DNA from: Chengkuizengella sediminis
GTDB lineage: Bacteria > Bacillota > Bacilli > Paenibacillales > KCTC-33759
Length of the DNA stretch: 55,985 bases
Assembly (NCBI RefSeq): GCF_010078385.1
Contig: NZ_SIJC01000025.1
Span: 1 to 55,985 of the forward strand
Reading direction: 5' to 3'
The translations under genes and the position numbers were made by a program. This document shows positions 8,710-19,159 of the stretch, one piece after another. The notes under the pieces were generated by a model, which was given only the letters and a program-made list of their open reading frames with translations, ran no database searches and was not told where the DNA came from. The first letter of the stretch is position 1, and the number at the start of each line of letters is the position of its first letter.

Positions 8710-8741
8710 AAAACCACATGGATATGAAACCATGTGGTTTT
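8710..8741. terminator. Bidirectional intrinsic terminator
   Basis: AAAACCACATGG (8710-8721) and CCATGTGGTTTT (8730-8741) form a perfect 12-bp stem with an 8-nt loop. It lies between the convergent integrase (plus) and the lipoprotein end of the surface operon (minus), with T-rich flanks on both strands. Confidence 0.8.
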
Positions 8742-8795
8742 CTATTAGACTTTTAGTAAGTTTGATATTAAAAGACTAAGGTAGTATTTTTTTTA

Positions 8796-9398
8796 CTAAC
8801 CTTCAACTTCAAAATCAATTATTCCACCTGTTTTAGGGTCTATTTTAGATCGGTACGTTTTGTCCTCTTCTAAGCTAGTTAAATTTACAGACCATATTTC
8901 TCTACTTATACTACTACCTTTATAATTACTTATAGTACCTATAAAGGCCACATCATAGTTTATTTTCATAGATTCATTTTCAAATAATTCCTTTGTCATT
9001 TCAACTGCTTCGTAAGAATCTATAATCCATTTATCAAAAGATATTTCACCAGGATATAATTTACTATCACTTGGAAGTTTTTGAAGTTGAATAATCTTTT
9101 GTTCTTCAGTATCAATTAAAACTTCAACTAAGTTGGGTGCTACACTTGATGAATCATCAGCATAAGTTATTCTAACCTCACCTCTATGATTATTATCTAA
9201 AAGCATAGAAATTTGTCCAATATGATAGTCTTGAGTTCCCCAGTATTCTTCTACATATGGTTCTATTTCCTCTATTAACTGCTTAGCAGTTTTCATATTA
9301 TCAGAGAGATCTATATCTAATGTTTGAATAGATTTTTGGCAAGAACCGAGAAAAATTATGCATATTAATGCTAATAAAAAATATAAGATTTTTTTCAC
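8796..9398 (-). CDS. Small lipoprotein, candidate immunity protein of the RHS toxin
   Basis: The signal peptide ends in LGSC (Cys20), so the 200-residue product should be anchored on the outer face of the membrane. The mature part is acidic; the C-terminal 'EIWSVNLTSLEEDKTYRSKI' followed by a 'DPKTGGIIDFEVEG' strand resembles PepSY-like folds, but I do not assign a family. It starts 10 bp after the RHS gene stop (GTG behind TAGGTGG), so the two are translationally linked. Polymorphic toxins are usually followed by their immunity gene, and an extracytoplasmic lipoprotein is the right place to block a peptidoglycan-cutting toxin. The immunity role is therefore an inference from position and topology. 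Confidence 0.7.
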   Translation of the reverse strand: MKKILYFLLALICIIFLGSCQKSIQTLDIDLSDNMKTAKQLIEEIEPYVEEYWGTQDYHIGQISMLLDNNHRGEVRITYADDSSSVAPNLVEVLIDTEEQKIIQLQKLPSDSKLYPGEISFDKWIIDSYEAVEMTKELFENESMKINYDVAFIGTISNYKGSSISREIWSVNLTSLEEDKTYRSKIDPKTGGIIDFEVEG

Positions 9399-9408
9399 TT
9401 TTAACCAC

Positions 9409-12400
9409 CTATTCTAATAATATTCTGATGGGATCAAGGTATTGAAATACTCTATGAGAGTATATAACCTGTTCATAAGGATCTACAGCATTATATCTTC
9501 CAACAACACGTCTCCAATCATTAAGTTCCATTTCAGCAGGATTTAAATTATATTCTGTTTCAGCATAATAAACTAACGTTACAGCAATTGATTCAATATT
9601 AAATTCATCATCAGCATATAGCTTTAGAGTTAACTCCGCATCTGTCAGTTCAGGTACCTGATGTTTATATGCTTCTGTAAAATCTGTATAATACCACGCA
9701 TTCCTTGCAGTACTAGGAAAAATAGCACCTAAACCAACTGAGTGTGCATTTCCATTATATATAGTGTCTAGTATAACTGCTATATCAGGTGCAGATTTTG
9801 TTGCTTGCTCTTTTAGTATAATGGAAGCAATAATTTCTGGTGGTACATCGTATTTTGATCCGATGTTATTTATATGATCTTTATTTTCTTCAATTGCATC
9901 AAGTGCAATTTCAGTTTCTATTCGATATGCATTAAACTTAAAATATTGCTCAGATATAATACCTCTTAACTTTTCTCTTGCCTTCTCCTTTGCATCTTTT
10001 GTAAATAAATCAACTAACCAGTCAATAGGGTTATGTCCAGTAGGATCAATATATTTTAATGGATTATTGTATACATATGTATACAAATTCAAACTGAGAG
10101 GGTTATTAATTTCTCCTTCATATTTATCCTCTGTAATAAACCTTCCATCACTTGGATCATACCAACGTGCACGTAAATATTGTAGGTTTATTGTATCGTC
10201 CCAAAATTCTCCAGAATATTGAAAAGGATTATAAACCATTTCAAGAGACAAAACTGGATTACCCCAGATATCATACTCATATCGATTTAATCTCGTATTT
10301 CCAGTAATGTCTCTTAATTCTACCACATCCCCATGTCCATTTTGAAGATAATAATATTGATTTTGATATGCATCCTCTGTAGAAATTAATCCATTACCAT
10401 GAATAAATCTTGCTTTTAATTCCACTTCACTTTCAATAACAGTCGCTTCCGCAATCATAATAGAACCATCATAATAAAATCGTGTGGTTTCCCCATCTTC
10501 AACGCGTTCATACAATAAGTTATCCCCGTTATATCTAAATTGAACGGTTTTTCCATCTACTACTGCTTGAATCAATCTATTTTGAGCATCATATGAATAT
10601 TCAACATTCATATCATCATCATTCGACGTGCTAAAGCGTTCTTCTCTATTTCCACGCTCATCATATTCATAGGTTTCATCAAACTCATCTGAAGCAATAA
10701 TTCGATTCAGTTCATCATAGTCATATTCATTTAATGATCCATTTCCTATTTTAGATGTAATATTACTGTTATTATCATATCCATATTCATATTGATTAAT
10801 AGTGGTACCATCTTGTTTTTGATGAGTTAAGGTTTCTAAATTTAATCCATTATACGTATGAATACTTTCTATTCCATTACGTTGTTCTATCTTTTGCAAT
10901 AACCCATTTGTGTAATACGAATAGCTTGCTTCTGCATTTTCCATTGTTTTCCCGACTGTTTTTAATCGATTATTCTCATCGTAATCATAATATAGATTTA
11001 GACCAAACGGATCTGTCATTTGAATTCGATTACCTAATTCATCATAGTAATATTGGATTTTTCGTCCGTCTGGATAAGTCATTTTATTTAAACGTCCATT
11101 ATAAATATCATAATCATAAGAAGTTGTTCCTGTTCCATCAGTCATGGATAGACGTTTTCCAGAAAAATCATATGTAAATCCAATGATTTCGTCTACACTA
11201 GTTTTCTGGGTTAAAAAGTTTCGATTACTATATTCAAATGTGAATATCTCACCAATACGATCTACTCTCTCTATCATATTTCCATTAGCATCGTAGAAGT
11301 ATCTATCTTCATTATTCTTGGGATCCACTCGTCTAACCAATCGTCCGAGTTCATCATATTGTTTCTGTAATTGATTGGAATCTGCATAGATGATTGTAGT
11401 TAGATTCCCCGCCATATCGTATTCATATTGTGTTTGTTCTAACTTAGCATTTATGACCTTAGTTAAACGATTTAATGAGTCATATTCATATTGTGTGTTA
11501 TTTTCGTTACTATCATAAGATTCAATGACATTTCCTACATTATCATATTGATAGCTTGCTAATACTTTAACTCCACTCGTAAGCTCTTCTTCTTTTATTT
11601 TTCTACCCAACACATCAAATGTGGTGTGAAATACATTATTTTCTGGATCGGTATTTGTCACTGTATGTTGAATATCATCATATTGAACAGTTGAACGATA
11701 TCCATCTGAGTGAATTGTTTCAATATTTCGATCCCAAGCATCATAAATAAATTCAGTTCGATTTCCTAGACCATCTTCTATCCAAATTTGATTCCCTAAT
11801 TCATCATAACCATATTTTTCTTTAGATTTATATACACCGTGTTCAATGATGCCTATTTCTGTCATCCAACCTAATGGGTTAAATTTTGTAACGGTTTGGA
11901 TTCCTTCTTCATCTGTTTTCACAATGGCATTGTCTATATCATCAAAGTCTATTTGAACATGGCTTCCATCTGGATGGATCGCTTTTATCACTCTACCCAG
12001 TGCATCATATTCATATGAGCTCATGTTTCCATTTCCATCCACATATTGCATTGTTTGTCCAGATGTTAAGTCATATGATGCTTCAGTAGAAATCGTAGAT
12101 ACTATCCCATCGATATCTGTGACGTCCATTGATTTCAAAGTTGGATATGCAAATTGAAATTCTTCACTGTATAGCGTTTGTGAAAGGATATCTTTTTCCC
12201 CATTTTTAATCCGTGTTTGAGTCACATTACCATATGAATCATAGTTTTCATAATTTTTTTGTTGCAGCAATTCTCCCATATTATCATTTTCATAGACTTG
12301 CATTTGCGTGATGCTACCCTGTTCATTATGTTCAAATACAGTAAAAAGGACTATTTCATTATTGATAGGTTGATAGATGTTTTTTAGTAACTTCGATTCA

Positions 12401-14202
12401 TCTTCATAATTATAGGTCGTTGTTATACCAGATGAATTGGTAGAGCTAATTACATTTCCGTAATCATCATATTCAGTTGATGTGTTTACCATTTCTGATG
12501 TTGTGCTATCTACTAAATTTGTCATTTGACTACTTGTTTCAACTGGAAGCCATGATAACTGGCGCTCTTCATCGTAGGTATACGTCGTTGTTTCTTTTAA
12601 ATCTCCTGCTTCTGTGATCACTTCTGTGTTGTAATAATCCGCAGGTGTGTTGGAATCAATGTAATCTTTCTTATAATGAAAAGTCGTTGATTTTAGACCA
12701 GTACTCAACGTGGTTGAGAATATGATATCTTGATCATACGAACTGCTAAGGTCCCCATCATAAGAGAAGTTTTGAATATTTTTACTTTCTTGTGTTCCAT
12801 TCTCATAAAATATGGCTTCCTCTCTTGAACTCACTCGATAAGCTTCATTTACGGAACTATTAGAAAGATATCTCTTTACAAGACTACCATACTTATAAAT
12901 GCTTTTAGATCCTGTTGGATGTGTCACTCCCGTGAGTAGAGCATACGGATTGCTTTTTGAAGGTGTTGTACTTGTTAAGCTATATTCTGCAGACTTTAAA
13001 TCGTAATCATAAGTCGTTACTCTACCTAATGGATCGATGACTTGGCTTAAGAGTGTTACACTACCCTCATTTATTTTTTTATATGTTACTGTTTTTTCTC
13101 CATATTGGATCACCACTTGTGATGATGTATTGGTTATAGTAATCGTATTGCCAATCGCATCGGTAATTGTGCTCAGTACAGAATCGTTATACGTAAAATC
13201 AATGATGTTTAAATACGCATCTTGAATTTGAATCAGTTTACCACTACTATCAAAATATTGTTTTATACCAGAGATGGATTTCAGTACATAACGAGATGTA
13301 ACTCCATCTACAGTGACAGAACTATCTGATTCAATTGTAAGATCACCAAATGGATACCCTTTTAACTGATACCCTGAAGAACTACTCCCAGTAATTTCAT
13401 AACTTCCTCCACCTGCTAGTTTTAGATATTTTTTGTTATTAATCTCTTCAATGTAGGATAAATCCCAACTCCATCCCTTACCAATCGGAAATATTTCATC
13501 TTCATACGTACCCTGACCTGTTGAGGTAGATAGTTTATAAAACTGGGATGAACCACTGTTATATGTTCTAGATAGAGCGAAAGATAATCCATTTCTGCCA
13601 GGTAAAATGAAGTCTGTTTCTTGGATGGATAAACTACCAGATAAGGTAGATACCGTTTCATGTTTTAAATTAATAGAATAAGGAGCTTCATTCGTTTGTA
13701 AATTGACATTATTTAAGGTTTCTTCATCAGGTTCAACAGGAACGTCTTCTGCTAGAATAGAAACCTCATTTTTCTTTTTATCATCCTTATCTTTTTTATC
13801 TTCTTTGTTCTTTTTATCTTTCTCATCTTCTTGAATAGGAAGCTCATTACGAATGATACTTTGAGCATTTTTAGATGGGTTAATAAACTTAGGTTTCAGC
13901 TTTTTCATGCTCTGAAGATATGTTTTATCGTTTTTCTCTTGATATTTTAACGCTTCTTCAATGTCCTTTAGTGTATATCCTTTATTTAACTCACTTTGAA
14001 TAAACTCTTGAGTCACATCAAAACGTTTTTCAAGATTCTTTTTATCCTCTTTTGCCGACTTTAAAGGCTTTTTCACCTCAATCGATTTTGCCTTATCATT
14101 CTTTGCATAAACGGTTGGAGATAAAGCTTGTATATTAAAACTAGTAACCAATAAAGTTAATATTAACGTTATAATAATAGATTTGAATAATTTCTTTTTC
14201 AT
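9409..14202 (-). CDS. RHS/YD-repeat polymorphic toxin with lysozyme-like C-terminal tip
   Basis: This 1597-residue secreted protein has a Sec signal peptide (about 1-33), a Lys/Glu-rich stretch (about 40-150), an N-terminal beta region, then many YD repeats ('YEYDALGRV', 'YQYDNVGNV', 'YFYDANGNM') from about 560 to 1290. It ends in the RHS core ('YSGEFWDDTINLQYLRARWY', 'DPSDGRFITED') and the 'YIDPTGHNP' junction where RHS shells release their C-terminal toxin. The last ~209 residues (from Gly1389) look like a lytic-transglycosylase/goose-lysozyme fold: 'PPEIIASIILKEQ' with likely catalytic Glu1465, 'SVGLGAIFPSTA' (about 1489-1499) and 'GRYNAVDPYEQV'. The expected target is peptidoglycan. It is the fifth gene of the surface operon, 12 bp after the subtilase gene. 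Confidence 0.88.
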   Translation of the reverse strand: MKKKLFKSIIITLILTLLVTSFNIQALSPTVYAKNDKAKSIEVKKPLKSAKEDKKNLEKRFDVTQEFIQSELNKGYTLKDIEEALKYQEKNDKTYLQSMKKLKPKFINPSKNAQSIIRNELPIQEDEKDKKNKEDKKDKDDKKKNEVSILAEDVPVEPDEETLNNVNLQTNEAPYSINLKHETVSTLSGSLSIQETDFILPGRNGLSFALSRTYNSGSSQFYKLSTSTGQGTYEDEIFPIGKGWSWDLSYIEEINNKKYLKLAGGGSYEITGSSSSGYQLKGYPFGDLTIESDSSVTVDGVTSRYVLKSISGIKQYFDSSGKLIQIQDAYLNIIDFTYNDSVLSTITDAIGNTITITNTSSQVVIQYGEKTVTYKKINEGSVTLLSQVIDPLGRVTTYDYDLKSAEYSLTSTTPSKSNPYALLTGVTHPTGSKSIYKYGSLVKRYLSNSSVNEAYRVSSREEAIFYENGTQESKNIQNFSYDGDLSSSYDQDIIFSTTLSTGLKSTTFHYKKDYIDSNTPADYYNTEVITEAGDLKETTTYTYDEERQLSWLPVETSSQMTNLVDSTTSEMVNTSTEYDDYGNVISSTNSSGITTTYNYEDESKLLKNIYQPINNEIVLFTVFEHNEQGSITQMQVYENDNMGELLQQKNYENYDSYGNVTQTRIKNGEKDILSQTLYSEEFQFAYPTLKSMDVTDIDGIVSTISTEASYDLTSGQTMQYVDGNGNMSSYEYDALGRVIKAIHPDGSHVQIDFDDIDNAIVKTDEEGIQTVTKFNPLGWMTEIGIIEHGVYKSKEKYGYDELGNQIWIEDGLGNRTEFIYDAWDRNIETIHSDGYRSTVQYDDIQHTVTNTDPENNVFHTTFDVLGRKIKEEELTSGVKVLASYQYDNVGNVIESYDSNENNTQYEYDSLNRLTKVINAKLEQTQYEYDMAGNLTTIIYADSNQLQKQYDELGRLVRRVDPKNNEDRYFYDANGNMIERVDRIGEIFTFEYSNRNFLTQKTSVDEIIGFTYDFSGKRLSMTDGTGTTSYDYDIYNGRLNKMTYPDGRKIQYYYDELGNRIQMTDPFGLNLYYDYDENNRLKTVGKTMENAEASYSYYTNGLLQKIEQRNGIESIHTYNGLNLETLTHQKQDGTTINQYEYGYDNNSNITSKIGNGSLNEYDYDELNRIIASDEFDETYEYDERGNREERFSTSNDDDMNVEYSYDAQNRLIQAVVDGKTVQFRYNGDNLLYERVEDGETTRFYYDGSIMIAEATVIESEVELKARFIHGNGLISTEDAYQNQYYYLQNGHGDVVELRDITGNTRLNRYEYDIWGNPVLSLEMVYNPFQYSGEFWDDTINLQYLRARWYDPSDGRFITEDKYEGEINNPLSLNLYTYVYNNPLKYIDPTGHNPIDWLVDLFTKDAKEKAREKLRGIISEQYFKFNAYRIETEIALDAIEENKDHINNIGSKYDVPPEIIASIILKEQATKSAPDIAVILDTIYNGNAHSVGLGAIFPSTARNAWYYTDFTEAYKHQVPELTDAELTLKLYADDEFNIESIAVTLVYYAETEYNLNPAEMELNDWRRVVGRYNAVDPYEQVIYSHRVFQYLDPIRILLE

Positions 14203-14214
14203 CTAATTTCACCC

Positions 14215-17200
14215 CTAGTTTTGAATAGTAGTCTGTTTATTTGTTAGGTTTCCATTTTCATCATATTGGTACTGTGTTTCGATGTTTAACTCTAAAGGAC
14301 TTACTGTAAAGGAATATGGTTCCTCTGAAAAACTACCATCTGCACTAAAAACTTTTATATAGTAAGTTTGTCCACTTTCTACTAAATAATAAAGTTCACT
14401 AGCTAATATTCCATTCAGTAAATTCATATTTATATCATAAACATACAGATTATATTTAGCATTTTCAGGTGATTGAAATGAAATAGTATCCACACCAGTT
14501 CCACTTGGAATGTACTTATAGAAATCCGAATCATTTTCTGAACTTATAGTAGAACTAAAAAAGCTATGATAAGCAATCGGATATGCTGTAGTTACATCAT
14601 CGTTGGGTTCATAAGAAATAGGTAATAGAAGATCGTTGACATAACTCCATCCAGACCAATCTGTTCCATCATATACTTGAATCCCGAAATCCCATTCTCC
14701 CCCTGCCAATTGTGGAGTAGTGTGAGTTGTAAGGGGTGAAGATATCGTTTCAGAAAAATAGACCCATGTTTCCCAGTTATCTTGTGAACCGATTACTTGA
14801 TATGCTAATTGTGTTTCCGTATCTATATCGCTATAATCCCATTGAAAAGTAATTATATTTTCTGTTAATTGTTGTCCATCACTATGAGAAGTAATGTTTA
14901 ATGTAGGTAAATTATTTAATATTACATGTACACTATTAGAATTTGGACTTTCTCCAATATTACTTATTGATGTTACAACGTAATAATAACTGTTACCATT
15001 TACAACTGTTGTATCACTAAAATAAGGACTCAGTATATTATCAGCTATGGCTTCATAAGGTCCTTCTAGTGTAGATGATCGTTTAACATTATAACTCTCT
15101 GCGGTTTCTACAATATCCCATGTAAGGTCAACTTTTGAGTCACTAGCCAATGCCTGTAGATTCATAGGCTGGTTAATACCATAATGTTTTTCAATGATAT
15201 AATCGGCTAAGTTTCTCATAACAGCATCCATATCTGAATTATCTATATACGTTCCAATTCCGTTATTATAATCTATTAATGATTGAATACTAGATTTATT
15301 CCCTTCATTTCCTATACCAATAAAATCGAAGTTTGCTGAATCCATTCCTTCCATCATAAAAGATGTATTCACATTATTATTTAGAATTAATCCATAGAAA
15401 CTTCCTTCGACATTATTTAGATTCATTTCGTAATCAAGATACTTTAAATCTGGAGCACCTTTATAAATTGCATCATCGTCTTGCATACGGACACCCGTCG
15501 CCTCATTATACAGATTTGTTTTATTATTACACTCTTCAGCCTCTGAAAATACTATAGTTTCACAGCGTTTACCATCAATATAAGGACTGATACTTTCTAC
15601 TGTTAAATCATCCTCTATATTTACATATGATATAACTTGGTCTACACTACCTCCACCGCTAGCAGCTATTTTTTTAGTATATCTAGCTTCGTTATTATTG
15701 CTATCTTGGGTATGTACTCTTACATTAAGACCATTTATCCTATAATAAGGCATCATATATTCAAGATGAGAACCTTCTTTATAATAAGAAACAAAAGGTT
15801 GATAGATTAAATTCCCTTCCGGAATTAATGTAAAACTAGCTCTACCACTAATACTTATACTACTTCGTTCACCTCCAATTGTGTAATAATAATTTATATC
15901 ATCTGTCATCACATCAACTGAAAGGTTGTTTTGGATTGATTCTTTATAACTCATATCTTCTTGATCAAATATATATTCATATATATACTCATCACTTATA
16001 AAATTATCAGTTTCTTGATTCGTGAGTTCTCTAGAATCATAAGCTTCTGCTATAAAACCTATAGAATATAATCGTAGTTCATCTGGATTATCGTATACTA
16101 TCATATCTCCCCATCTACTATACTGAGTTTGTGTGAATTTTATATACTTATTATCAGAACACTTATATCTATCATCTTCTAAGTTATCATTATTTGCATC
16201 ACAAACTATTTCAGTATATAAGGGAACAATATTACCTTCACTGTCTATTGCATTAACTTCCATTGTTAATTTATTCGTGGATAAATTAAATCCAGTAACT
16301 TTTTCTGTCAAATCCATATGATCTAACATAATTGTGTTAATAGCAGGGATCGCCTTAAACCCTATAGAAACTCCATATGTTCCCTGATCTCCACTGGTAG
16401 TATAGTAATCATTCGTTACGGTAGTCGATGCACTAACTGGATTTTGCACAAACCCTCCTAAAGTGTCTACTGATAAACCCAATCTTATGTCTCTTTCTTG
16501 TAAAAGAGGAATTAATACTTCTTGTGCTTTTTCCAATATGAAATCTTCGCTATATCCTAAAGGTTCTGTCATTAAGATTAAATCAGTATCTATTACTCTG
16601 GTAACTTTAGTCCCATCCATAGCTGTAGTAAAAGTGATTGGTTCTGAAATATTGCCAGAGTAATCTTCTAAACCTTGTATGGAAAATTCAATTTCTCCAA
16701 TTGGATCATCTTTGGTTACTGTGACTGAGGCAACTAGACTATGTCGAGTATATGATATATTGGTAGGTTTCCCCAAGATAGTGATATATGGATCCTTCAC
16801 AATTCCCTCATTTAATCCAATAGTTAATTCTACCGTACTACCTTCACCTGCTAAGTCCCCTCCATCACTAGAAGAAATAGAAGAGAAAATGATTTCTGGA
16901 GCAGTATCAGGCGTATTATCCACCCCGTTTATTGAGGGAGTTTTTATGTCTGTCCAGCCATCAACTCCTAACTGACCATAATTATCACGTCCTACGGCCA
17001 CTATACTTCCATCACTTTTTAAGCCTACTGTATAATAAATTCCTCCGGTCACTTCTACAATATCTGTCCAACCATCAACTCCTAATTGACCGTAATCATC
17101 ACGTCCTACGGCCACTACACTTCCATCACTTCTCACACCTAGCGTATGATAATACCCTGTTGACACTTCAATTATATCTGTCCAACCATCAACTCCTAAT

Positions 17201-19059
17201 TGACCGTAATCATCACGTCCTACGGCTACTACACTTCCATCGCTTTTTAAGCCTACCGTATGGAATCCTCTTGCTGACACTTCTACTATATCTGTCCAGC
17301 TTTCAATTTCTAATTGACCATCACTATTGTATCCTACTGCTACTACACTCCCATCATTTTTTAAACCTACCGTATGAGAATATCCTGCTGACACTTCTAC
17401 GATATCTGTCCAGCTCTCAACCTCCAACTGTCCAACATTATTCCATCCAACAGCTACTACACTCCCATCACTTTTTATGCCTAAAGTATTATAAATTCCT
17501 GTTGACACCTCAACTATATCTGTCCAACCCTCGATCCCTAACTGACCTGAATTATCATCTCCAACAGCCACTACATTTCCATCCATTTTTAATCCTACTG
17601 TATGCTTTTGTCCTGCTGACACTTCCACGATGTTTCTCCAATCACCAACTCCTAATTGGCCAAAATCATTCCGTCCAACAGCTACTACACTACCATCGCT
17701 TTTTAAACCTACCGTATGATTCCACCCACTAATGTTGTTGTTTTTCATCTCATTATGAGTTAAAGTAACAGCAGAACTATTCATTTGATTCAAATTTAGT
17801 GTTTCTGTTTCTTCTAAATCATTTAATAAGTTTTCTTGTTCTTCTACATCATTCAATGGTTCTTCTTCAATAATTTCATCATCTATCTCATTGGATTCTT
17901 GTCTATCTTGGAAATCTTCTTGTATTGTTACTAATCCATGACCATATTCATTGGTATCACCTAAAGATACAGCTGATGTAAATAATTGATTCATAACATC
18001 TTCTGAAGTCAGCTTTTTATGATTAGCCCATACTACTGCTGCTACACCTGTTACATGCGGCACAGCCATAGATGTCCCAGACATTTCACCATATGTATCA
18101 TCATTTAAAGTACTTAAAATAGATGTTCCAGGAGCCACTAAATCTAATTCGGAACCAGTACTAGAGTATTCTGCTCTTTCTAAATTTTCATCTACAGCAC
18201 CAACTGATATACTTTCTGGGAATCCTGCTGGAAATATTAAGGTTTCTTCTCCTAATCCTAAGTTCCCCCCTGCTGCAATCACTAAAATACCTGCATCCGT
18301 AGCCTCCTGAATGGCTTCGTGAAGAGCTTGACTATAAATTTCTCCTCCAAAACTCATAGAGATAATATCCATCTTGTTATCCATGGCCCACTGAATACCT
18401 TCAATCACTTGTGCGTATGATCCATTACCTTCATTATCTAAAACTTTTACGGCATAAATATTTGATGCAGGAGCGATCCCTACAACTCCAAACTCATTGT
18501 TTAACGCTGCAATCGTTCCAGCTACATGCGTACCATGCCCGTTATCATCTTGATAAGCATCTGTATCTTCAACAAAAGAGATTCCACCTTTAATCTCTAA
18601 ATCTGGATGTTCAGATATTCCAGTATCCAGGACAGCAATATTTATATTTTTGCCATCATCACCATTTTCAAGAGCAGTTTCAGCCCCAATGGATACTAAT
18701 CCCCATGGCATAATTTGTTCACTATTATTAAGTTCTTTTTTGTTTACTTTATTGATTAATGTCATTTGGACTACCGCATTTTCTTCCACAAATAAAACTT
18801 CATCATCAAATACAATTTCTGCATATTCGGTTAAATTTAAGTCTGTGACAATTAAATTATTTTTCTTCGTTTTTATTTTCTTAATTTTCTTATCTTTTAA
18901 CTTCTTCTCAATAAAATCTTCCTCTACAACGTCTTCATTTAATCCAACAATGTACGAGTGTGTAATTTCCTTTTGATTATTCTCGTTTGCAAATGTTAGA
19001 GAAGATGGAAATACTAATAAAAATATGCACAATATAACTACTGCTTTTTTTATAATCAA
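14215..19059 (-). CDS. Secreted S8 subtilase with seven RCC1 repeats and shared C-terminal block
   Basis: The start is TTG 19059, behind GGGAGG; it gives a compact signal peptide ('IIKKAVVILCIFLLVF'). An I9-like propeptide (about 30-100) is followed by a subtilisin domain with the full triad: Asp145 ('AVLDTGIS'), His175 ('DDNGHGTHVAGT') and Ser330 ('SGTSMAVPH'). An acidic linker leads to seven 38-residue RCC1 repeats ('HTVGLKSDGSVVAVG', 'GQLGVDGWTDIVEVS'), a likely seven-bladed propeller. A long unrecognised beta-rich region, an FN3-like domain ('WDIVETAESYNVKRS'), an Ig-like 'QLAYQVIGSQDNWETW' domain, a PPC domain ('YEPNDD') and a YD tail follow. It may process the neighbouring surface proteins, including the RHS toxin; that is inference. 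Confidence 0.88.
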   Translation of the reverse strand: MIIKKAVVILCIFLLVFPSSLTFANENNQKEITHSYIVGLNEDVVEEDFIEKKLKDKKIKKIKTKKNNLIVTDLNLTEYAEIVFDDEVLFVEENAVVQMTLINKVNKKELNNSEQIMPWGLVSIGAETALENGDDGKNINIAVLDTGISEHPDLEIKGGISFVEDTDAYQDDNGHGTHVAGTIAALNNEFGVVGIAPASNIYAVKVLDNEGNGSYAQVIEGIQWAMDNKMDIISMSFGGEIYSQALHEAIQEATDAGILVIAAGGNLGLGEETLIFPAGFPESISVGAVDENLERAEYSSTGSELDLVAPGTSILSTLNDDTYGEMSGTSMAVPHVTGVAAVVWANHKKLTSEDVMNQLFTSAVSLGDTNEYGHGLVTIQEDFQDRQESNEIDDEIIEEEPLNDVEEQENLLNDLEETETLNLNQMNSSAVTLTHNEMKNNNISGWNHTVGLKSDGSVVAVGRNDFGQLGVGDWRNIVEVSAGQKHTVGLKMDGNVVAVGDDNSGQLGIEGWTDIVEVSTGIYNTLGIKSDGSVVAVGWNNVGQLEVESWTDIVEVSAGYSHTVGLKNDGSVVAVGYNSDGQLEIESWTDIVEVSARGFHTVGLKSDGSVVAVGRDDYGQLGVDGWTDIIEVSTGYYHTLGVRSDGSVVAVGRDDYGQLGVDGWTDIVEVTGGIYYTVGLKSDGSIVAVGRDNYGQLGVDGWTDIKTPSINGVDNTPDTAPEIIFSSISSSDGGDLAGEGSTVELTIGLNEGIVKDPYITILGKPTNISYTRHSLVASVTVTKDDPIGEIEFSIQGLEDYSGNISEPITFTTAMDGTKVTRVIDTDLILMTEPLGYSEDFILEKAQEVLIPLLQERDIRLGLSVDTLGGFVQNPVSASTTVTNDYYTTSGDQGTYGVSIGFKAIPAINTIMLDHMDLTEKVTGFNLSTNKLTMEVNAIDSEGNIVPLYTEIVCDANNDNLEDDRYKCSDNKYIKFTQTQYSRWGDMIVYDNPDELRLYSIGFIAEAYDSRELTNQETDNFISDEYIYEYIFDQEDMSYKESIQNNLSVDVMTDDINYYYTIGGERSSISISGRASFTLIPEGNLIYQPFVSYYKEGSHLEYMMPYYRINGLNVRVHTQDSNNNEARYTKKIAASGGGSVDQVISYVNIEDDLTVESISPYIDGKRCETIVFSEAEECNNKTNLYNEATGVRMQDDDAIYKGAPDLKYLDYEMNLNNVEGSFYGLILNNNVNTSFMMEGMDSANFDFIGIGNEGNKSSIQSLIDYNNGIGTYIDNSDMDAVMRNLADYIIEKHYGINQPMNLQALASDSKVDLTWDIVETAESYNVKRSSTLEGPYEAIADNILSPYFSDTTVVNGNSYYYVVTSISNIGESPNSNSVHVILNNLPTLNITSHSDGQQLTENIITFQWDYSDIDTETQLAYQVIGSQDNWETWVYFSETISSPLTTHTTPQLAGGEWDFGIQVYDGTDWSGWSYVNDLLLPISYEPNDDVTTAYPIAYHSFFSSTISSENDSDFYKYIPSGTGVDTISFQSPENAKYNLYVYDINMNLLNGILASELYYLVESGQTYYIKVFSADGSFSEEPYSFTVSPLELNIETQYQYDENGNLTNKQTTIQN
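16955..17725 (-). repeat. Tandem 114-bp repeats encoding the RCC1 propeller
   Basis: Seven in-frame units of about 114 bp encode the 38-residue RCC1 repeats of the subtilase. Units 5-7 are nearly identical at DNA level, e.g. CCAACTCCTAATTGACC-like stretches recur at the same spacing. Recent duplication or gene conversion is likely, and unit number could change by slippage. Confidence 0.8.
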
Positions 19060-19159
19060 AATGATTCCTCCCAAAATTGATGTTTTTTTACTAATTCCTA
19101 TCTGTAAGCTGATTAAATATACTCCTCTCTATTTAAACCTGTATTAACCATTCTATTTA

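Noticed and set aside
16955-17725. CRISPR-like array
   Set aside because: The regular repeats are in-frame coding units of a propeller with no spacers; no cas genes are present.
16932-17732. Long plus-strand frame (266 aa) over the RCC1 repeats
   Set aside because: It is a shadow of the 114-bp tandem repeats on the other strand; its product is a low-complexity His/Leu-rich repeat and it has no ribosome binding site.
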